From Acidimicrobiales bacterium (lineage in GTDB: Bacteria > Actinomycetota > Acidimicrobiia > Acidimicrobiales > AC-9): DNA of 41,255 nucleotides. The stretch is taken from the NCBI GenBank assembly GCA_036491125.1, contig DASXCO010000109.1, forward strand, positions 1 to 41,255, read 5' to 3'. Made by a program: the position numbers and the translations under genes. Of this stretch, positions 22,700-31,411 are shown piece after piece (the stretch's first letter is position 1; every line of letters begins with the position of its first letter). A model generated the notes under the pieces. The model was not told the origin of the DNA. It did not search any database and saw only the letters and a list, made by a program, of their open reading frames with translations.

Positions 22700-23467
22700 C
22701 TATCTGGGCTGCATCCTCAGGCCGCCGTCGAGGCGGATCACCTCGGCGTTCAGGTACCGGTTCTGGCACAGGTGGACGACCAGAGCGGCGAAGTCGTCGG
22801 GGGTGCCCAGCCGCTTGGGAAAGGGCACGCCGGCGGCGAGGGCCTGGCGCCCTTCGTCGGGGAGCAGGCCGAGCAAGGGCGTGTCCATCACGCCGGGCGC
22901 GATCGTGAGCACCCGGATACCCGATGGCGCAAGGTCGCGCGCCGCGGGAACGGTCATGCCCACGATCCCTCCCTTCGAGGCCGAGTAGGCGATCTGGCCG
23001 ATCTGACCTTCAAAGGCGGCGATCGAGGCGGTGTTCACGATCACACCCCGCTCGCCGTCATCGAGCGCGTCGGTCGCGACCATCGCCGCCGCGGCGAGCC
23101 GCATGACGTTGAACGTGCCGATCAGGTTGACGCTCACGACGAAGCGGAAGGCGTCGAGGTCGTGTGGCGCACCGTTGCGGTCGACCAGTCGCGAGGCACT
23201 GCCCAGGCCGGCGCAGTTCACCGCGATGCGCAGCGGGCCTGACTGGGCGGCGTGATCGACGGCCTGCCCCACCTGCGCCGGGTCGGTGACGTCGGCAGCC
23301 ACGAAGGAGGTCGCGCCGCCGAGCTCCTTGGCCAGCGCCTCGCCGCGCTCGGCGTTGCGGTCGATGATCGTGCACGCCGCTCCGTTGGCGACGAGCAGAC
23401 GCGCCGTCGCCTCGCCGAGCCCGGACGCCCCTCCGCTGACCAGTGCGGCGCTGCCGTCGATCCGCAT
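22700..23467 (-). CDS. SDR-family dehydrogenase (3-hydroxyacyl-CoA type)
   Basis: A 255-residue short-chain dehydrogenase with an intact active site: SGGASGLG nucleotide motif (11-18), NCAG (84-87), S148, Y161 and K165. The sequence PAARDLAPSGIRVLTIAPGVMDTPLL (only part decisive: IAPGVMDTPLL) and the loop EGQIGQIAYSASKGG are typical of the HSD10/3-hydroxyacyl-CoA dehydrogenase type 2 group, suggesting a role in fatty or branched-chain acyl-CoA oxidation. The ATG at 23467 follows a TAGAGT box by 8 bases. Confidence 0.88.
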   Translation of the reverse strand: MRIDGSAALVSGGASGLGEATARLLVANGAACTIIDRNAERGEALAKELGGATSFVAADVTDPAQVGQAVDHAAQSGPLRIAVNCAGLGSASRLVDRNGAPHDLDAFRFVVSVNLIGTFNVMRLAAAAMVATDALDDGERGVIVNTASIAAFEGQIGQIAYSASKGGIVGMTVPAARDLAPSGIRVLTIAPGVMDTPLLGLLPDEGRQALAAGVPFPKRLGTPDDFAALVVHLCQNRYLNAEVIRLDGGLRMQPR

Positions 23468-23475
23468 GGTCAGGA

Positions 23476-23481
23476 ACTCTA
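23476..23481 (-). promoter_or_regulatory. -10 box (TAGAGT) of the SDR gene, at the edge of a repeat
   Basis: TAGAGT ends 8 bases before the ATG at 23467. Its first bases come from the CTAG that opens the adjacent REP-like repeat. Confidence 0.4.
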
Positions 23482-23587
23482 GGGCCGGCCCGGGAGGCCG
23501 GCCGACAGCATCAGCCGCAGCCGCACGGCGGCTAGGCCGGCCCGGGAGGCCGGCCGAAAACATCAGCCGAAGCCGCGAAGCGGCTAG
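23479..23587. repeat. Two tandem copies of a REP-like palindromic element
   Basis: Two units of 53 and 52 bases (23479-23531 and 23532-23583) run head to tail, each opening with CTAG, with a further CTAG at 23584. Each has a first hairpin with GGCCGGCC arms around a CGGGA loop, and a second hairpin with AGCCGC/GCGGCT arms around a 3-base loop (ACG in the first, GAA in the second). The stem is unchanged while the loop varies, which suggests selection on structure. The terminal CTAG supplies the stop codon of hyuB. Related copies lie at 36109 and 39243. Confidence 0.8.
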
Positions 23588-25107
23588 GCGGCAGGCCCGT
23601 AGCCGCCACCACCCGGGGTGAGGATGCGGAGCACGTCGCCCGGGCCCAGCTCGAGCGTCACCTTCGGGGGGAGGAGCCGGGCCCGACCCTCGTCTCCTCC
23701 CGGCAGCAGCCAGTTCTCGCCCCGTCCGCCGGGCTCGCCGCCCGCAAGTCCCCAGGGCTGGCTGACGCGCCGATCGGTCACCAGCGAGACCGTGACCGGC
23801 TCCAGCGCCTCCAGGTCGCGTTCGATGCCCTCCCCACCGGGCCAGCGGCCGCGTCCACCGCTGCCCCGGCGCAGGGAGTAGCGCCGGACCCGGAGGCCGA
23901 AGGACCGCTCGAGGGCCTCCACCGGCGTGTTGCGGGTGTTGGTCATGGCCGTGTGCACGCCGCTCATGCCGGCGCGGGTCGGGCGGGCGCCCTGTCCCCC
24001 GCCGATCGTCTCGTAGTACACCCAGCCGCGGCCGCCGATCATGACGTTGTTCATGGTCCCCTGCCCGGCTGCTCCCACCCGCCCGGGCGCGGCCTCGCCC
24101 AGGACCCGGAGGCACACGTCGGCCACCCGCTGGCTGACCTCGACGTTGCCAGCGCCCACCGCGGCCGGCGGTCGGGCGGCCACGATCGTCCCCGGCGGGG
24201 CCACCACACGCACCGGACGGAGCGCACCGCCGTTGGCGGGGATGCTCGAATCCGTCGCGGCGCGCACGGCAAAGGCGACGGCGCTCACCGTGACCGCCTC
24301 GACCGCGTTGACGTTCCCCCGCTGCTGGGGTGACGAGCCCGTGAAGTCGAACACGGCCTCGTCACCAGCGACCGTGAGCCCGACGGTGACCTCCGCGCCT
24401 CCGGCCGAGTCGAGGACGTCGGTGAACGACCAGGCCCCGTCGGGGAGTGATGCGAGCGCTGCCCGCATGCGCCGCTCGCCGTAGGCGACCACCTCGTCCA
24501 CCGGCGCCCCGGTGGCAAGGATCTCCGCCATCCGTTCGACCCCGACGCCGTTGGCGCCGACCTGGGCGTCGAGGTCGCCCCTGCGTTCCTCGGGGGTACG
24601 CGAGTTGGCAGCGAGGAGGGCCTCGATCTCGGGCCCGAGACGGGCGGGAGGGATGCGCAGGCCCTCCTGATAGATCTCGGTGGCGTCGGGCGGTATCGAA
24701 CCGGCCGCCATCCCTCCGACGTCGGAGTGGTGGGCGCGGTTGGCGACCCAACCCGACAGGACACCGTCGACGAAACAGGGCGAGACAAGGGTGAGGTCGT
24801 TGAGGTGGGTGCCGCCGGCAAACGGGTCGTTGAGGACCAGCCGATCGCCGGGCCGGAGCGGGCTGTCGAGCTCGCCGACGGCGTCGATGACGGCCCGGAC
24901 CGATGCCGGCATGGAGCCGAGGTGCACCGGTATGTGCTCGGCCTGGACAAGCAGCTCGCCGCCGGCGGTGAACAGCGCGGCCGAGCAGTCGGCGCGCTCC
25001 TTGATGTTGGGGCTGAAGGCGGAGCGCCGGAGCACGGCGCCCATCTCCTCGGCCACACCCGTGAGCCGGGAGATGAGCACCTGCAGCGAAGCTGGGTCGA
25101 GACTCAT
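23584..25107 (-). CDS. hyuB: Hydantoinase B / N-methylhydantoinase (5-oxoprolinase-type) subunit
   Basis: A 507-residue subunit of the ATP-dependent hydantoinase/oxoprolinase family. The start MSLDPASLQVLISRLTGVAE, the segment SPNIKERADCSAALF, GDRLVLNDPFAGGTHLNDLT with VANRAHHSDVGG, and the C-terminal TPGGGGYG are characteristic. It overlaps hyuA by 4 bases (ATGA), so the subunits are probably translated in step. A longer reading into the upstream gene is spurious. Its stop codon lies in a REP-like repeat. Substrate (hydantoins, 5-oxoproline or another cyclic amide, or acetophenone-carboxylase-like activity) cannot be decided. Confidence 0.9.
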   Translation of the reverse strand: MSLDPASLQVLISRLTGVAEEMGAVLRRSAFSPNIKERADCSAALFTAGGELLVQAEHIPVHLGSMPASVRAVIDAVGELDSPLRPGDRLVLNDPFAGGTHLNDLTLVSPCFVDGVLSGWVANRAHHSDVGGMAAGSIPPDATEIYQEGLRIPPARLGPEIEALLAANSRTPEERRGDLDAQVGANGVGVERMAEILATGAPVDEVVAYGERRMRAALASLPDGAWSFTDVLDSAGGAEVTVGLTVAGDEAVFDFTGSSPQQRGNVNAVEAVTVSAVAFAVRAATDSSIPANGGALRPVRVVAPPGTIVAARPPAAVGAGNVEVSQRVADVCLRVLGEAAPGRVGAAGQGTMNNVMIGGRGWVYYETIGGGQGARPTRAGMSGVHTAMTNTRNTPVEALERSFGLRVRRYSLRRGSGGRGRWPGGEGIERDLEALEPVTVSLVTDRRVSQPWGLAGGEPGGRGENWLLPGGDEGRARLLPPKVTLELGPGDVLRILTPGGGGYGPAA

Positions 25108-26885
25108 CGCTCGAGCACCCACGCTCCGTCGGCGGCCACGTCCGCCCGCCAGCCGTCGGGGATCCACAGCGTGCAGTCGGGCTCGGCGACCACGCACGGC
25201 CCGCGGGCCGGCCGGCGGGAAGGCGGGCGCCCGAGATCTTCCACCGTGAACGGGGCCGGCGCCGTCGCCCTCGCCCGCAGGGCCACCACCTCCACCGGCG
25301 CGCCGGGCCTGGAGAACCCGTTCCGCCGCCGGTGCTCCGCCGGGAACTGCTCGGGCGACCCCACGGTGAGCTCGTGGCTCTGGCCTGCGTAGCGGCAGTC
25401 GACGGCCGTCTCGACGACGATGTCGGCGCCCTGGTCGGTCGCGACCGCATCGGCGGCGTGGCGGGCCAGCTCGGAGAGCGCGCGGGCCAGACCATCGACA
25501 GACCCGGGCGTCGGCCAAGACCGCACGACGTCGGCCTGGCGTGGCGAGCACAACAGGCCCACGGCCGACAACACGCCGGCGCGAGGTGGCACCACGACCG
25601 CGGCCATGTCCAGGGCCTCGGCCAGGGCGCAGGCGTGGAGCGGGCCCGCGCCCCCGAAGGCGACCAGGGCCAGCGATCGGGGATCGACGCCGCGTTGGAC
25701 CGACACGACCCGCAGCGCCTGTTCCATGGCCGCGTCCACCACCTCGATGACGCCCTCGGCGTCCATGGCGCCGTGATCGAGCGCCCGCCGGGCGGCGCGG
25801 TCGTCCAGGGGGCCGATCCCGGGGAAATCCGTGCCCTCGGGGATCCGCCCGGCGACGAGGTCGGCATCGGTCACCGTCGCGGTCGTGTCCTGGCGGCCGT
25901 AGCACGCCGGTCCGGGGTCGGCACCAGTTGACTGCGGGCCGACGGCCAGGGCGCCGCCGGGGTCGATGCGGGCGATCGACCCACCGCCGGCGCCGATGCT
26001 GTGGATGTCGAGGGCGGGTAGCCGCAGCGGTAGACCCGCGATGGTCCGCTGCCCCGCCGGCTCCGGTACACCGTCGCGCACGAGGCAGACATCGGTGCTC
26101 GTGCCCCCCATGTCGAAGGTGATCACGTCGGGGTAACCGGCAGCCGCGGCGGCGGCCGCACCGGCCTGCACCCCGCCCGCAGGTCCCGACAGCAACAGCG
26201 TGGCCGGCTTCGCCGCCGCCTGGTCGACGCGAACGAGGCCGCCGGCCGAGGTCATCACCAGGACGCGGTCGGCCATGCTCGCCAGCCGGGCCAGGTAGTC
26301 GCGACAGGTGGGGCCGAGGTGGGCGCTCACCACGGTGGTCACCGTCCGCTCGTACTCCCGGAACTCCGGAGAGACCTGGCTCGAGCGCCACACGGGCAAC
26401 GCCAGGGGGACGAGGCGCTCGGTGAGCTCGCGCTCCTGGGACTCGTCGAGGTCCGAGTGCAGCAGGCACACGGCCAGGGACTCGACTCCGGCCGGCACCG
26501 TCGGCAGCTCCTGTGGCAGAGGTTCGAGCTGGGCACCGGTGGCGTCCAAGCGTCCAGCCACCTCGAGTCGCAGCTCCCGGGGAACGAGGGGCTCGGGCCG
26601 GTCGGTCCACTGGTCGTACAGCGCGGGCCGGTCCTGGCGGGCGATCTCGATCACGTCGGCGAAGCCCCGGGTGGTCACCAGGGCGACCCGGGCGCCGCGC
26701 CGCTCGAGCAGGGCGTTGGTGGCCACCGTGGTGCCGTGAGCGAGGAGGTCGGGTCGCGCTACGCGCTCGAGGGCGTCGGCCACAGCCAACGACGGGTCCT
26801 GGGGTGTGGACGGAATCTTCAGCACGCGCCCGTCGTCGCCGACCACGTCGGTGAACGTGCCGCCGGTATCCACGCCGACCGCCAT
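25104..26885 (-). CDS. hyuA: Hydantoinase A / oxoprolinase-type ATP-binding subunit
   Basis: A 593-residue partner of HyuB with the ASKHA-type ATPase fold: phosphate-binding motifs VDTGGTFTDVV (residues 5-15) and FDMGGTSTDV, HGTTVATNALLER, and FGGAGPLHACALAEAL in the C-terminal half. The ATG at 26885 starts directly at the family motif (MAVGVDTGG) and lies 10 bases after the RNase H stop. A GTG at 26921 inside the RNase H gene is a less likely alternative. Confidence 0.9.
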   Translation of the reverse strand: MAVGVDTGGTFTDVVGDDGRVLKIPSTPQDPSLAVADALERVARPDLLAHGTTVATNALLERRGARVALVTTRGFADVIEIARQDRPALYDQWTDRPEPLVPRELRLEVAGRLDATGAQLEPLPQELPTVPAGVESLAVCLLHSDLDESQERELTERLVPLALPVWRSSQVSPEFREYERTVTTVVSAHLGPTCRDYLARLASMADRVLVMTSAGGLVRVDQAAAKPATLLLSGPAGGVQAGAAAAAAAGYPDVITFDMGGTSTDVCLVRDGVPEPAGQRTIAGLPLRLPALDIHSIGAGGGSIARIDPGGALAVGPQSTGADPGPACYGRQDTTATVTDADLVAGRIPEGTDFPGIGPLDDRAARRALDHGAMDAEGVIEVVDAAMEQALRVVSVQRGVDPRSLALVAFGGAGPLHACALAEALDMAAVVVPPRAGVLSAVGLLCSPRQADVVRSWPTPGSVDGLARALSELARHAADAVATDQGADIVVETAVDCRYAGQSHELTVGSPEQFPAEHRRRNGFSRPGAPVEVVALRARATAPAPFTVEDLGRPPSRRPARGPCVVAEPDCTLWIPDGWRADVAADGAWVLER

Positions 26886-26895
26886 GTTCGCTCTG

Positions 26896-27363
26896 CTACC
26901 CGACGTCGGGTGGCCCGTCACCTCGGCGACCCGCCTGGGTGCGCGCCGCCTCCACGGCCAGCGCGTCGACGAGGTCGTTGTAGGGGTCGGCCGAATGCCC
27001 CTTCACCCACCTGAAGGTGATCCCGCCCTCCGAGCGGACCAGATCGACGAGCGGCTTCCACAGATCCTGGTTGGCGACGGGCTGGCCGCGCGCGTTCCGC
27101 CAGCCCTTGCGCACCCAGGTCTCCCACCACCGCTGGCGGAAGCAGTTGACCACGTAGATCGAGTCGCTCACCACCTCCACGGGCGACTCCAGCGCGCGCA
27201 ACGCCTCGAGCGCGGCGGTGATCTCCATGCGCTGGTTGGTGGTCATGGAGTCGGCGCCGCTGGCGAAGCGACCGCCGGGGACCGCCCAGGCCCATCCGCC
27301 CGGGCCCGGGTTCCCGAGGCAGGCGCCGTCGGTGTACACGATCGTGGCCATCTCCAACAGCAT
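26896..27363 (-). CDS. rnhA: Ribonuclease HI
   Basis: A 155-residue endonuclease that cuts the RNA strand of RNA-DNA hybrids. Catalytic residues D12 (YTDGAC), E47 (RMEITAALEAL), D67 (VVSDSIYVV) and D133 (NDLVDALA), with H123 in WVKGHS, are all in place. The ATG at 27363 (MLLEMATIVYTDG) or the ATG at 27351 could be the start. It diverges from aceE and is followed closely by hyuA on the same strand, although the functions seem unrelated. Confidence 0.95.
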   Translation of the reverse strand: MLLEMATIVYTDGACLGNPGPGGWAWAVPGGRFASGADSMTTNQRMEITAALEALRALESPVEVVSDSIYVVNCFRQRWWETWVRKGWRNARGQPVANQDLWKPLVDLVRSEGGITFRWVKGHSADPYNDLVDALAVEAARTQAGRRGDGPPDVG

Positions 27364-27406
27364 GCCCCGAGGAGCACTCCTAGCCGACCGAAAGCGCGAG
27401 GATGGA

Positions 27407-30133
27407 ATGGTGATATTCGACGGTTTTTCCCATCAGCTTCCGGACATCGACCCCGAGGAGACCCTCGAGTGGCTCGACTCGTTCGACTCCATCGTGGAGA
27501 CCCGGGGCCGGACCAGGGCCAGCTTCCTGCTCATGAAGCTGCTGGAACGGGCCCGGGCGGCCCAGGTGGGATTCCCGGCCACCGTCTCGACGCCGTACAT
27601 CAACACGATCCCGCCCGAGGACGAGCCGTGGTTCCCGGGCGACGAGTACATGGAGCGGCGCATCCGCGCCTTCATCCGGTGGAACGCAGCCGTGATGGTC
27701 ACTCGGGCGAACGCCCGCTCGGAGGGCATCGGGGGGCACCTGGCCACCTACGCCAGCTCGGCGTCGCTCTACGAAGTCGGCTTCAATCACTTCTTCAGGG
27801 GCAAAGAAGACGGCACCGCTGGCGACCAGGTGTACTTCCAGGGTCACGCGTCCCCGGGCATCTACGCCCGGGCCTACCTCGAGGGCAGGCTGACCGAGAC
27901 CCAGCTGGACAACTTCCGCCAGGAGATCGGGGGCGAGGGACTGTCGAGCTATCCCCATCCCCGACTGATGCCGGAGTTCTGGGAGTACCCCACGGTGTCG
28001 ATGGGGTTGAGCCCGATCAACGCGGTGTACCAGGCGCGCTTCAACCGCTACCTCCGGCACCGGCACGTGGCCGATACGACCGCGGCGCGGGTGTGGTGCT
28101 TCCTGGGCGACGGCGAGGTGGACGAGCCCGAGACCCTCGGCGGCCTCTCGCTGGCGGCGCGCGAAGGGCTCGACAACCTGGTCTTCGTCATCAACTGCAA
28201 CCTCCAGCGCCTCGACGGCCCGGTGCGCGGCAACGGCAAGATCATCCAGGAGCTCGAGGCGACGTTCCGGGGCGCGGGCTGGAACGTCATCAAGGTGATC
28301 TGGGGCTCCAAGTGGGACGAGCTGCTGATGCGCGACGTCGACGGCGTGCTGGTGAACAGGATGACCACGACCGTGGACGGCGAATACCAGAAGTACGCGA
28401 CGGAGTCGGGTGCCTACATCCGCGAGCATTTCTTCGGACCCGACCCGCGGCTCCGGCGCATGGTGGAGCACCTCTCCGACCCCGACCTGCAGGCGCTGCC
28501 GCGCGGTGGCCACGACTACCGCAAGCTCTACGCCGCCTACAAGGCGGCCACCGAGCACCAGGGCGCCCCAACCGTCATCCTGGCCAAGACGATCAAAGGC
28601 TGGACGCTCGGGCCCGAGATCGAGGCCCGCAACGCCACCCACCAGATCAAGAAGATGAACAAGGCGCAGCTCCTGCGCCTTCGCGAGCGCCTCTACCTCG
28701 AGGACGAGATCCCCGACAAGGCGCTCGACGACGACCTGCCGCCCTACTACCGCCCCGCCCCTGGCTCGCCGGCGCACGAGTACCTGATGACCCGACGCAA
28801 GGCCCTGCACGGTCCGTTGCCAGCCCGCGTCGTGCGGCCCAAGGCCCTGCCGGCACCGGATCCCAAGGCGTTCGCGGAGTTCCTGGCCGGCTCCAGGAAC
28901 CAGGCCGTGTCGACGACGATGGCCTTCGCCAGGCTTTTGCGCAACCTGCTGCGGGACAGCGCCATCGGTAGCCGCGTGGTCCCGATCATCCCTGACGAGG
29001 CCCGCACGTTCGGACTCGACGCCCTGTTCAAGGAGTTCGAGATCTACGCCGAGGGCGGCCAGCGGTACACGCCGGTGGACGCCGACCTGCTGCTGTCGTA
29101 CTCGGAGAGCGAGTCGGGACAGATCCTCGAGGAGGGCATCACCGAGGCCGGCTCCATGGCCAGCTTCACCGCCGCCGCCACCTCGTACGCCACCTGGGGC
29201 CAGCCCATGCTGCCCTTCTACATCTTCTACTCGATGTTCGGGTTCCAGCGCGTGGGTGACCTGGCCTGGTCGCTCGGTGACTCCAGAGGACGGGGCTTTC
29301 TCCTAGGGGCCACCGCCGGGCGGACGGCGCTGAACGGCGAGGGCCTCCAGCATCAGGACGGCCACTCGCACGTGCTGGCGTCGACCGTCCCCAACCTGTC
29401 GGCCTACGACCCCGCCTTCGCCTACGAGGTGGCCGTCATCGTGTCGGAGGGCATCACCCGCATGTACGGCGACGAGCCCGAAGATCGCTTCTACTACCTC
29501 ACGCTCTACAACGAGAACTACGTGATGCCGTCATTGCCCGAGGGGGCGGACGGCGACCGGGTCCGAGAAGGTGTCATCCGGGGGATGTACCGCTTCGCCG
29601 GCCCACCCGAGGGACCACGGGCCAAGGGGTCGCAGCGCCGTCGGGCCGCCATCTTCTTCTCCGGGCCCGCCTGGCAGACGGCGATGGAGGCGCGGGAGAT
29701 GCTGGCCAAGGACTGGGACGTGGCAGCCGAGGCGTGGTCGGTGACCTCCTACAAGGCGCTTCGGGAGGACGCCCTTTCCGCCGAGCGGTGGAACCGGCTC
29801 CATCCCGGGCGGCAGGCCCGGACGCCGTACGTCACCGAGATCCTGTCCCGGAACGAGGGCCCGGTCGTGGCCGTCACCGACTTCATGAAGGCCGTGCCCG
29901 ACCAGGTGGCCCGGTGGGTGCCGGCTCACTTCACCGCCCTCGGCACCGACGGGTTCGGGCGCTCGGATACCCGCGCCGCCCTGCGTCGACATTTCGAGAC
30001 CGACGCCGCCCACGTGGTCGTCGCCGTCCTCACCGCCCTCGTCGAGCTGGGCGAGGCCAAGGCCGAGGAGGTCGCCGACGCCATCTCCCGCTACGGCATC
30101 GATGCCGAGAGGCCCGACCCTCGGGACGCGTGA
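27407..30133 (+). CDS. aceE: Pyruvate dehydrogenase E1 component, homodimeric type
   Basis: A 908-residue thiamine-diphosphate enzyme that decarboxylates pyruvate and passes the acetyl group to the E2 lipoyl arm. The N-terminal DPEETLEWLDSFDSIVE, the conserved GGHLATYASSASLYEVGFNH (written here up to 20 residues), the ThDP motif GDGEVDEPETLGGLS at about residue 234 running to VINCNLQRLDGPVRGN, and the transketolase-type second half (GFQRVGDLAW, then LNGEGLQHQDGHSH) all match AceE. The size agrees with the family (887-930). ATG at 27407 with GAGGA upstream is preferred; the next codon is GTG. The partners E2 and E3 are encoded 6-8 kb upstream on the other strand. Confidence 0.96.
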   Translation: MVIFDGFSHQLPDIDPEETLEWLDSFDSIVETRGRTRASFLLMKLLERARAAQVGFPATVSTPYINTIPPEDEPWFPGDEYMERRIRAFIRWNAAVMVTRANARSEGIGGHLATYASSASLYEVGFNHFFRGKEDGTAGDQVYFQGHASPGIYARAYLEGRLTETQLDNFRQEIGGEGLSSYPHPRLMPEFWEYPTVSMGLSPINAVYQARFNRYLRHRHVADTTAARVWCFLGDGEVDEPETLGGLSLAAREGLDNLVFVINCNLQRLDGPVRGNGKIIQELEATFRGAGWNVIKVIWGSKWDELLMRDVDGVLVNRMTTTVDGEYQKYATESGAYIREHFFGPDPRLRRMVEHLSDPDLQALPRGGHDYRKLYAAYKAATEHQGAPTVILAKTIKGWTLGPEIEARNATHQIKKMNKAQLLRLRERLYLEDEIPDKALDDDLPPYYRPAPGSPAHEYLMTRRKALHGPLPARVVRPKALPAPDPKAFAEFLAGSRNQAVSTTMAFARLLRNLLRDSAIGSRVVPIIPDEARTFGLDALFKEFEIYAEGGQRYTPVDADLLLSYSESESGQILEEGITEAGSMASFTAAATSYATWGQPMLPFYIFYSMFGFQRVGDLAWSLGDSRGRGFLLGATAGRTALNGEGLQHQDGHSHVLASTVPNLSAYDPAFAYEVAVIVSEGITRMYGDEPEDRFYYLTLYNENYVMPSLPEGADGDRVREGVIRGMYRFAGPPEGPRAKGSQRRRAAIFFSGPAWQTAMEAREMLAKDWDVAAEAWSVTSYKALREDALSAERWNRLHPGRQARTPYVTEILSRNEGPVVAVTDFMKAVPDQVARWVPAHFTALGTDGFGRSDTRAALRRHFETDAAHVVVAVLTALVELGEAKAEEVADAISRYGIDAERPDPRDA

Positions 30134-30139
30134 CACAAT
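30134..30139 (+). promoter_or_regulatory. -10-like box (CACAAT) of the HhH-GPD gene
   Basis: CACAAT directly follows the aceE stop codon and ends 7 bases before the GTG at 30147, the spacing seen at leaderless genes in this window. Read-through from aceE is also possible. Confidence 0.35.
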
Positions 30140-30146
30140 CGGGCCC

Positions 30147-30740
30147 GTGCCTGCCCGTTCACTCGCCCTGTCCGGCGACGACGCTGCCGACGAGCTCCTG
30201 AGCAGGGACCCACTTGCTCTGCTGATCGGGATGGTGCTGGACCAGCAGGTGCCGCTGGAATGGGCATTTCGGAGTCCGCTCGAGCTGCGCGAACGGCTGG
30301 GGGGACGCCTTGACCCGGCGGAGATGGCCGCGATGGACCCCGAGGCGCTGGTCAAGGTGTTCACCGGCCCGCCGGCACTGCACCGGTTCCCCGGGTCCAT
30401 GGCCCGCCGGGTCCACGAGCTGTGCCGGGTCGTCGTCGACGACTACGGCGGGGACGCGTCGAGCATCTGGCGCTCGGCGGCGAGCGGGCAGGAGCTGCTG
30501 AAGACGGTCAGGTCCCTGCCCGGGTTCGGCGACCGGAAGGCCAGGATCTTCGTCGCCCTGTTGGGCAAGCGCATGGATGTGCGCCCCGCAGGCTGGGAGG
30601 AGGCGGCGGGCCCCTTCGGCCAGCCGGACAGCTTCATGTCGGTCGCAGACATCGATGGTCCTGACGCCCTCGGGAAGGTGCGCGAGCACAAGCGAGCAAT
30701 CAAGGCACAGGCGCGGACCGAGCCCTCGGCCCCCGCCTGA
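30147..30740 (+). CDS. HhH-GPD-family protein (uncharacterised actinobacterial type)
   Basis: A 197-residue helix-hairpin-helix protein related to base-excision DNA glycosylases. The N-terminal LLIGMVLDQQVPLEWAF matches the first glycosylase helices and SLPGFGDRKARIFVALLGKR is the HhH motif. No C-terminal Fe-S cysteine set is seen and the usual catalytic Lys is not evident, so DNA binding is supported but glycosylase activity is not shown. The C-terminal half (DSFMSVADIDGPDALGKVRE) is typical of a family specific to actinobacteria. The GTG start is 13 bases after aceE. It overlaps thiE by 4 bases. Confidence 0.85.
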   Translation: MPARSLALSGDDAADELLSRDPLALLIGMVLDQQVPLEWAFRSPLELRERLGGRLDPAEMAAMDPEALVKVFTGPPALHRFPGSMARRVHELCRVVVDDYGGDASSIWRSAASGQELLKTVRSLPGFGDRKARIFVALLGKRMDVRPAGWEEAAGPFGQPDSFMSVADIDGPDALGKVREHKRAIKAQARTEPSAPA

Positions 30741-31408
30741 CGGGCGTCATCACCACCGCGGCGCGCCACACCCTTGACGAACGCCGCCTCTATCTGTGCT
30801 GTCCCGATCGCGACGACCTCGCCACCTTCCTCGCCGGCTGCATCCGCGGCGGGGTCGACGTCGTGCAACTGCGGGAGAAGTCGCTCGAGGCTCGGCCGCT
30901 GCTGGCGCGCGCCCGCGTCGCCCTGGAGGTGTGCCACAACTACGACGTTCCCTTCGTCCTCAACGACCGCCCGGACCTCGCTCTCGAGCTCGGAGCGGAC
31001 GGCGTCCACCTCGGCCAGGAGGACGCGCCGCCCACCCTGGCCCGACGCATCATGGGTCCCGACGCCCTGATCGGGCTCTCGACGCACGATCCCGCCCAGC
31101 TCGAGGCCGCCGAGCGCGAGCCGGTCGACTACCTCTCGGCCGGGCCCGTCAGCCCCACGCCGACCAAGCCGGGACGGGCCGGCACGGGGCTGGGCTACGT
31201 GTCCCACGCGTCGGCCCGCACCGCCCGGCCGTTCTTCGTGACCGGCGGCGTGACGCCGGAGACGGTGAGGGCCATGGTCGAGGCCGGCGGTCGCCGCTTC
31301 GTGGTCGTCCGCTTCCTGACCGAGGCCGACGATCCCGAGCACCGGGCCCGGGCGCTGCGGCACGCCATCGATGACACGCTGGCCGCCGTCGAACCCCGCA
31401 AGGGGTGA
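30737..31408 (+). CDS. thiE: Thiamine-phosphate synthase, probable CTG start
   Basis: A 223-residue enzyme joining HMP-pyrophosphate and HET-phosphate into thiamine phosphate. Motifs: LYLCCPDR (first strand), VQLREKSL, LNDRPDLALELGADGVHLGQ, SAGPVSPTPTKPGRAGTG and FFVTGGVTPETV. From an in-frame TGA at 30662 to the GTG at 30863 there is no in-frame ATG, GTG or TTG, and a start at 30863 would delete the first strand. The CTG at 30737 overlaps the upstream TGA as CTGA and places the protein start where relatives begin. No clear ribosome binding site precedes it, so coupled reinitiation is inferred. Its product is the cofactor of AceE upstream. Confidence 0.9.
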   Translation: MTGVITTAARHTLDERRLYLCCPDRDDLATFLAGCIRGGVDVVQLREKSLEARPLLARARVALEVCHNYDVPFVLNDRPDLALELGADGVHLGQEDAPPTLARRIMGPDALIGLSTHDPAQLEAAEREPVDYLSAGPVSPTPTKPGRAGTGLGYVSHASARTARPFFVTGGVTPETVRAMVEAGGRRFVVVRFLTEADDPEHRARALRHAIDDTLAAVEPRKG

Positions 31409-31411
31409 GGC

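Noticed and set aside
25104-26610. A 1008-codon frame suggesting that hyuB extends far upstream into hyuA
   Set aside because: The upstream part is a GC-rich shadow frame over hyuA; the HyuB family start and an ATGA overlap place the real start at 25107.
30600-30740. TPP riboswitch before thiE
   Set aside because: thiE overlaps the preceding coding region by 4 bases, leaving no leader, and no TPP motif is seen.
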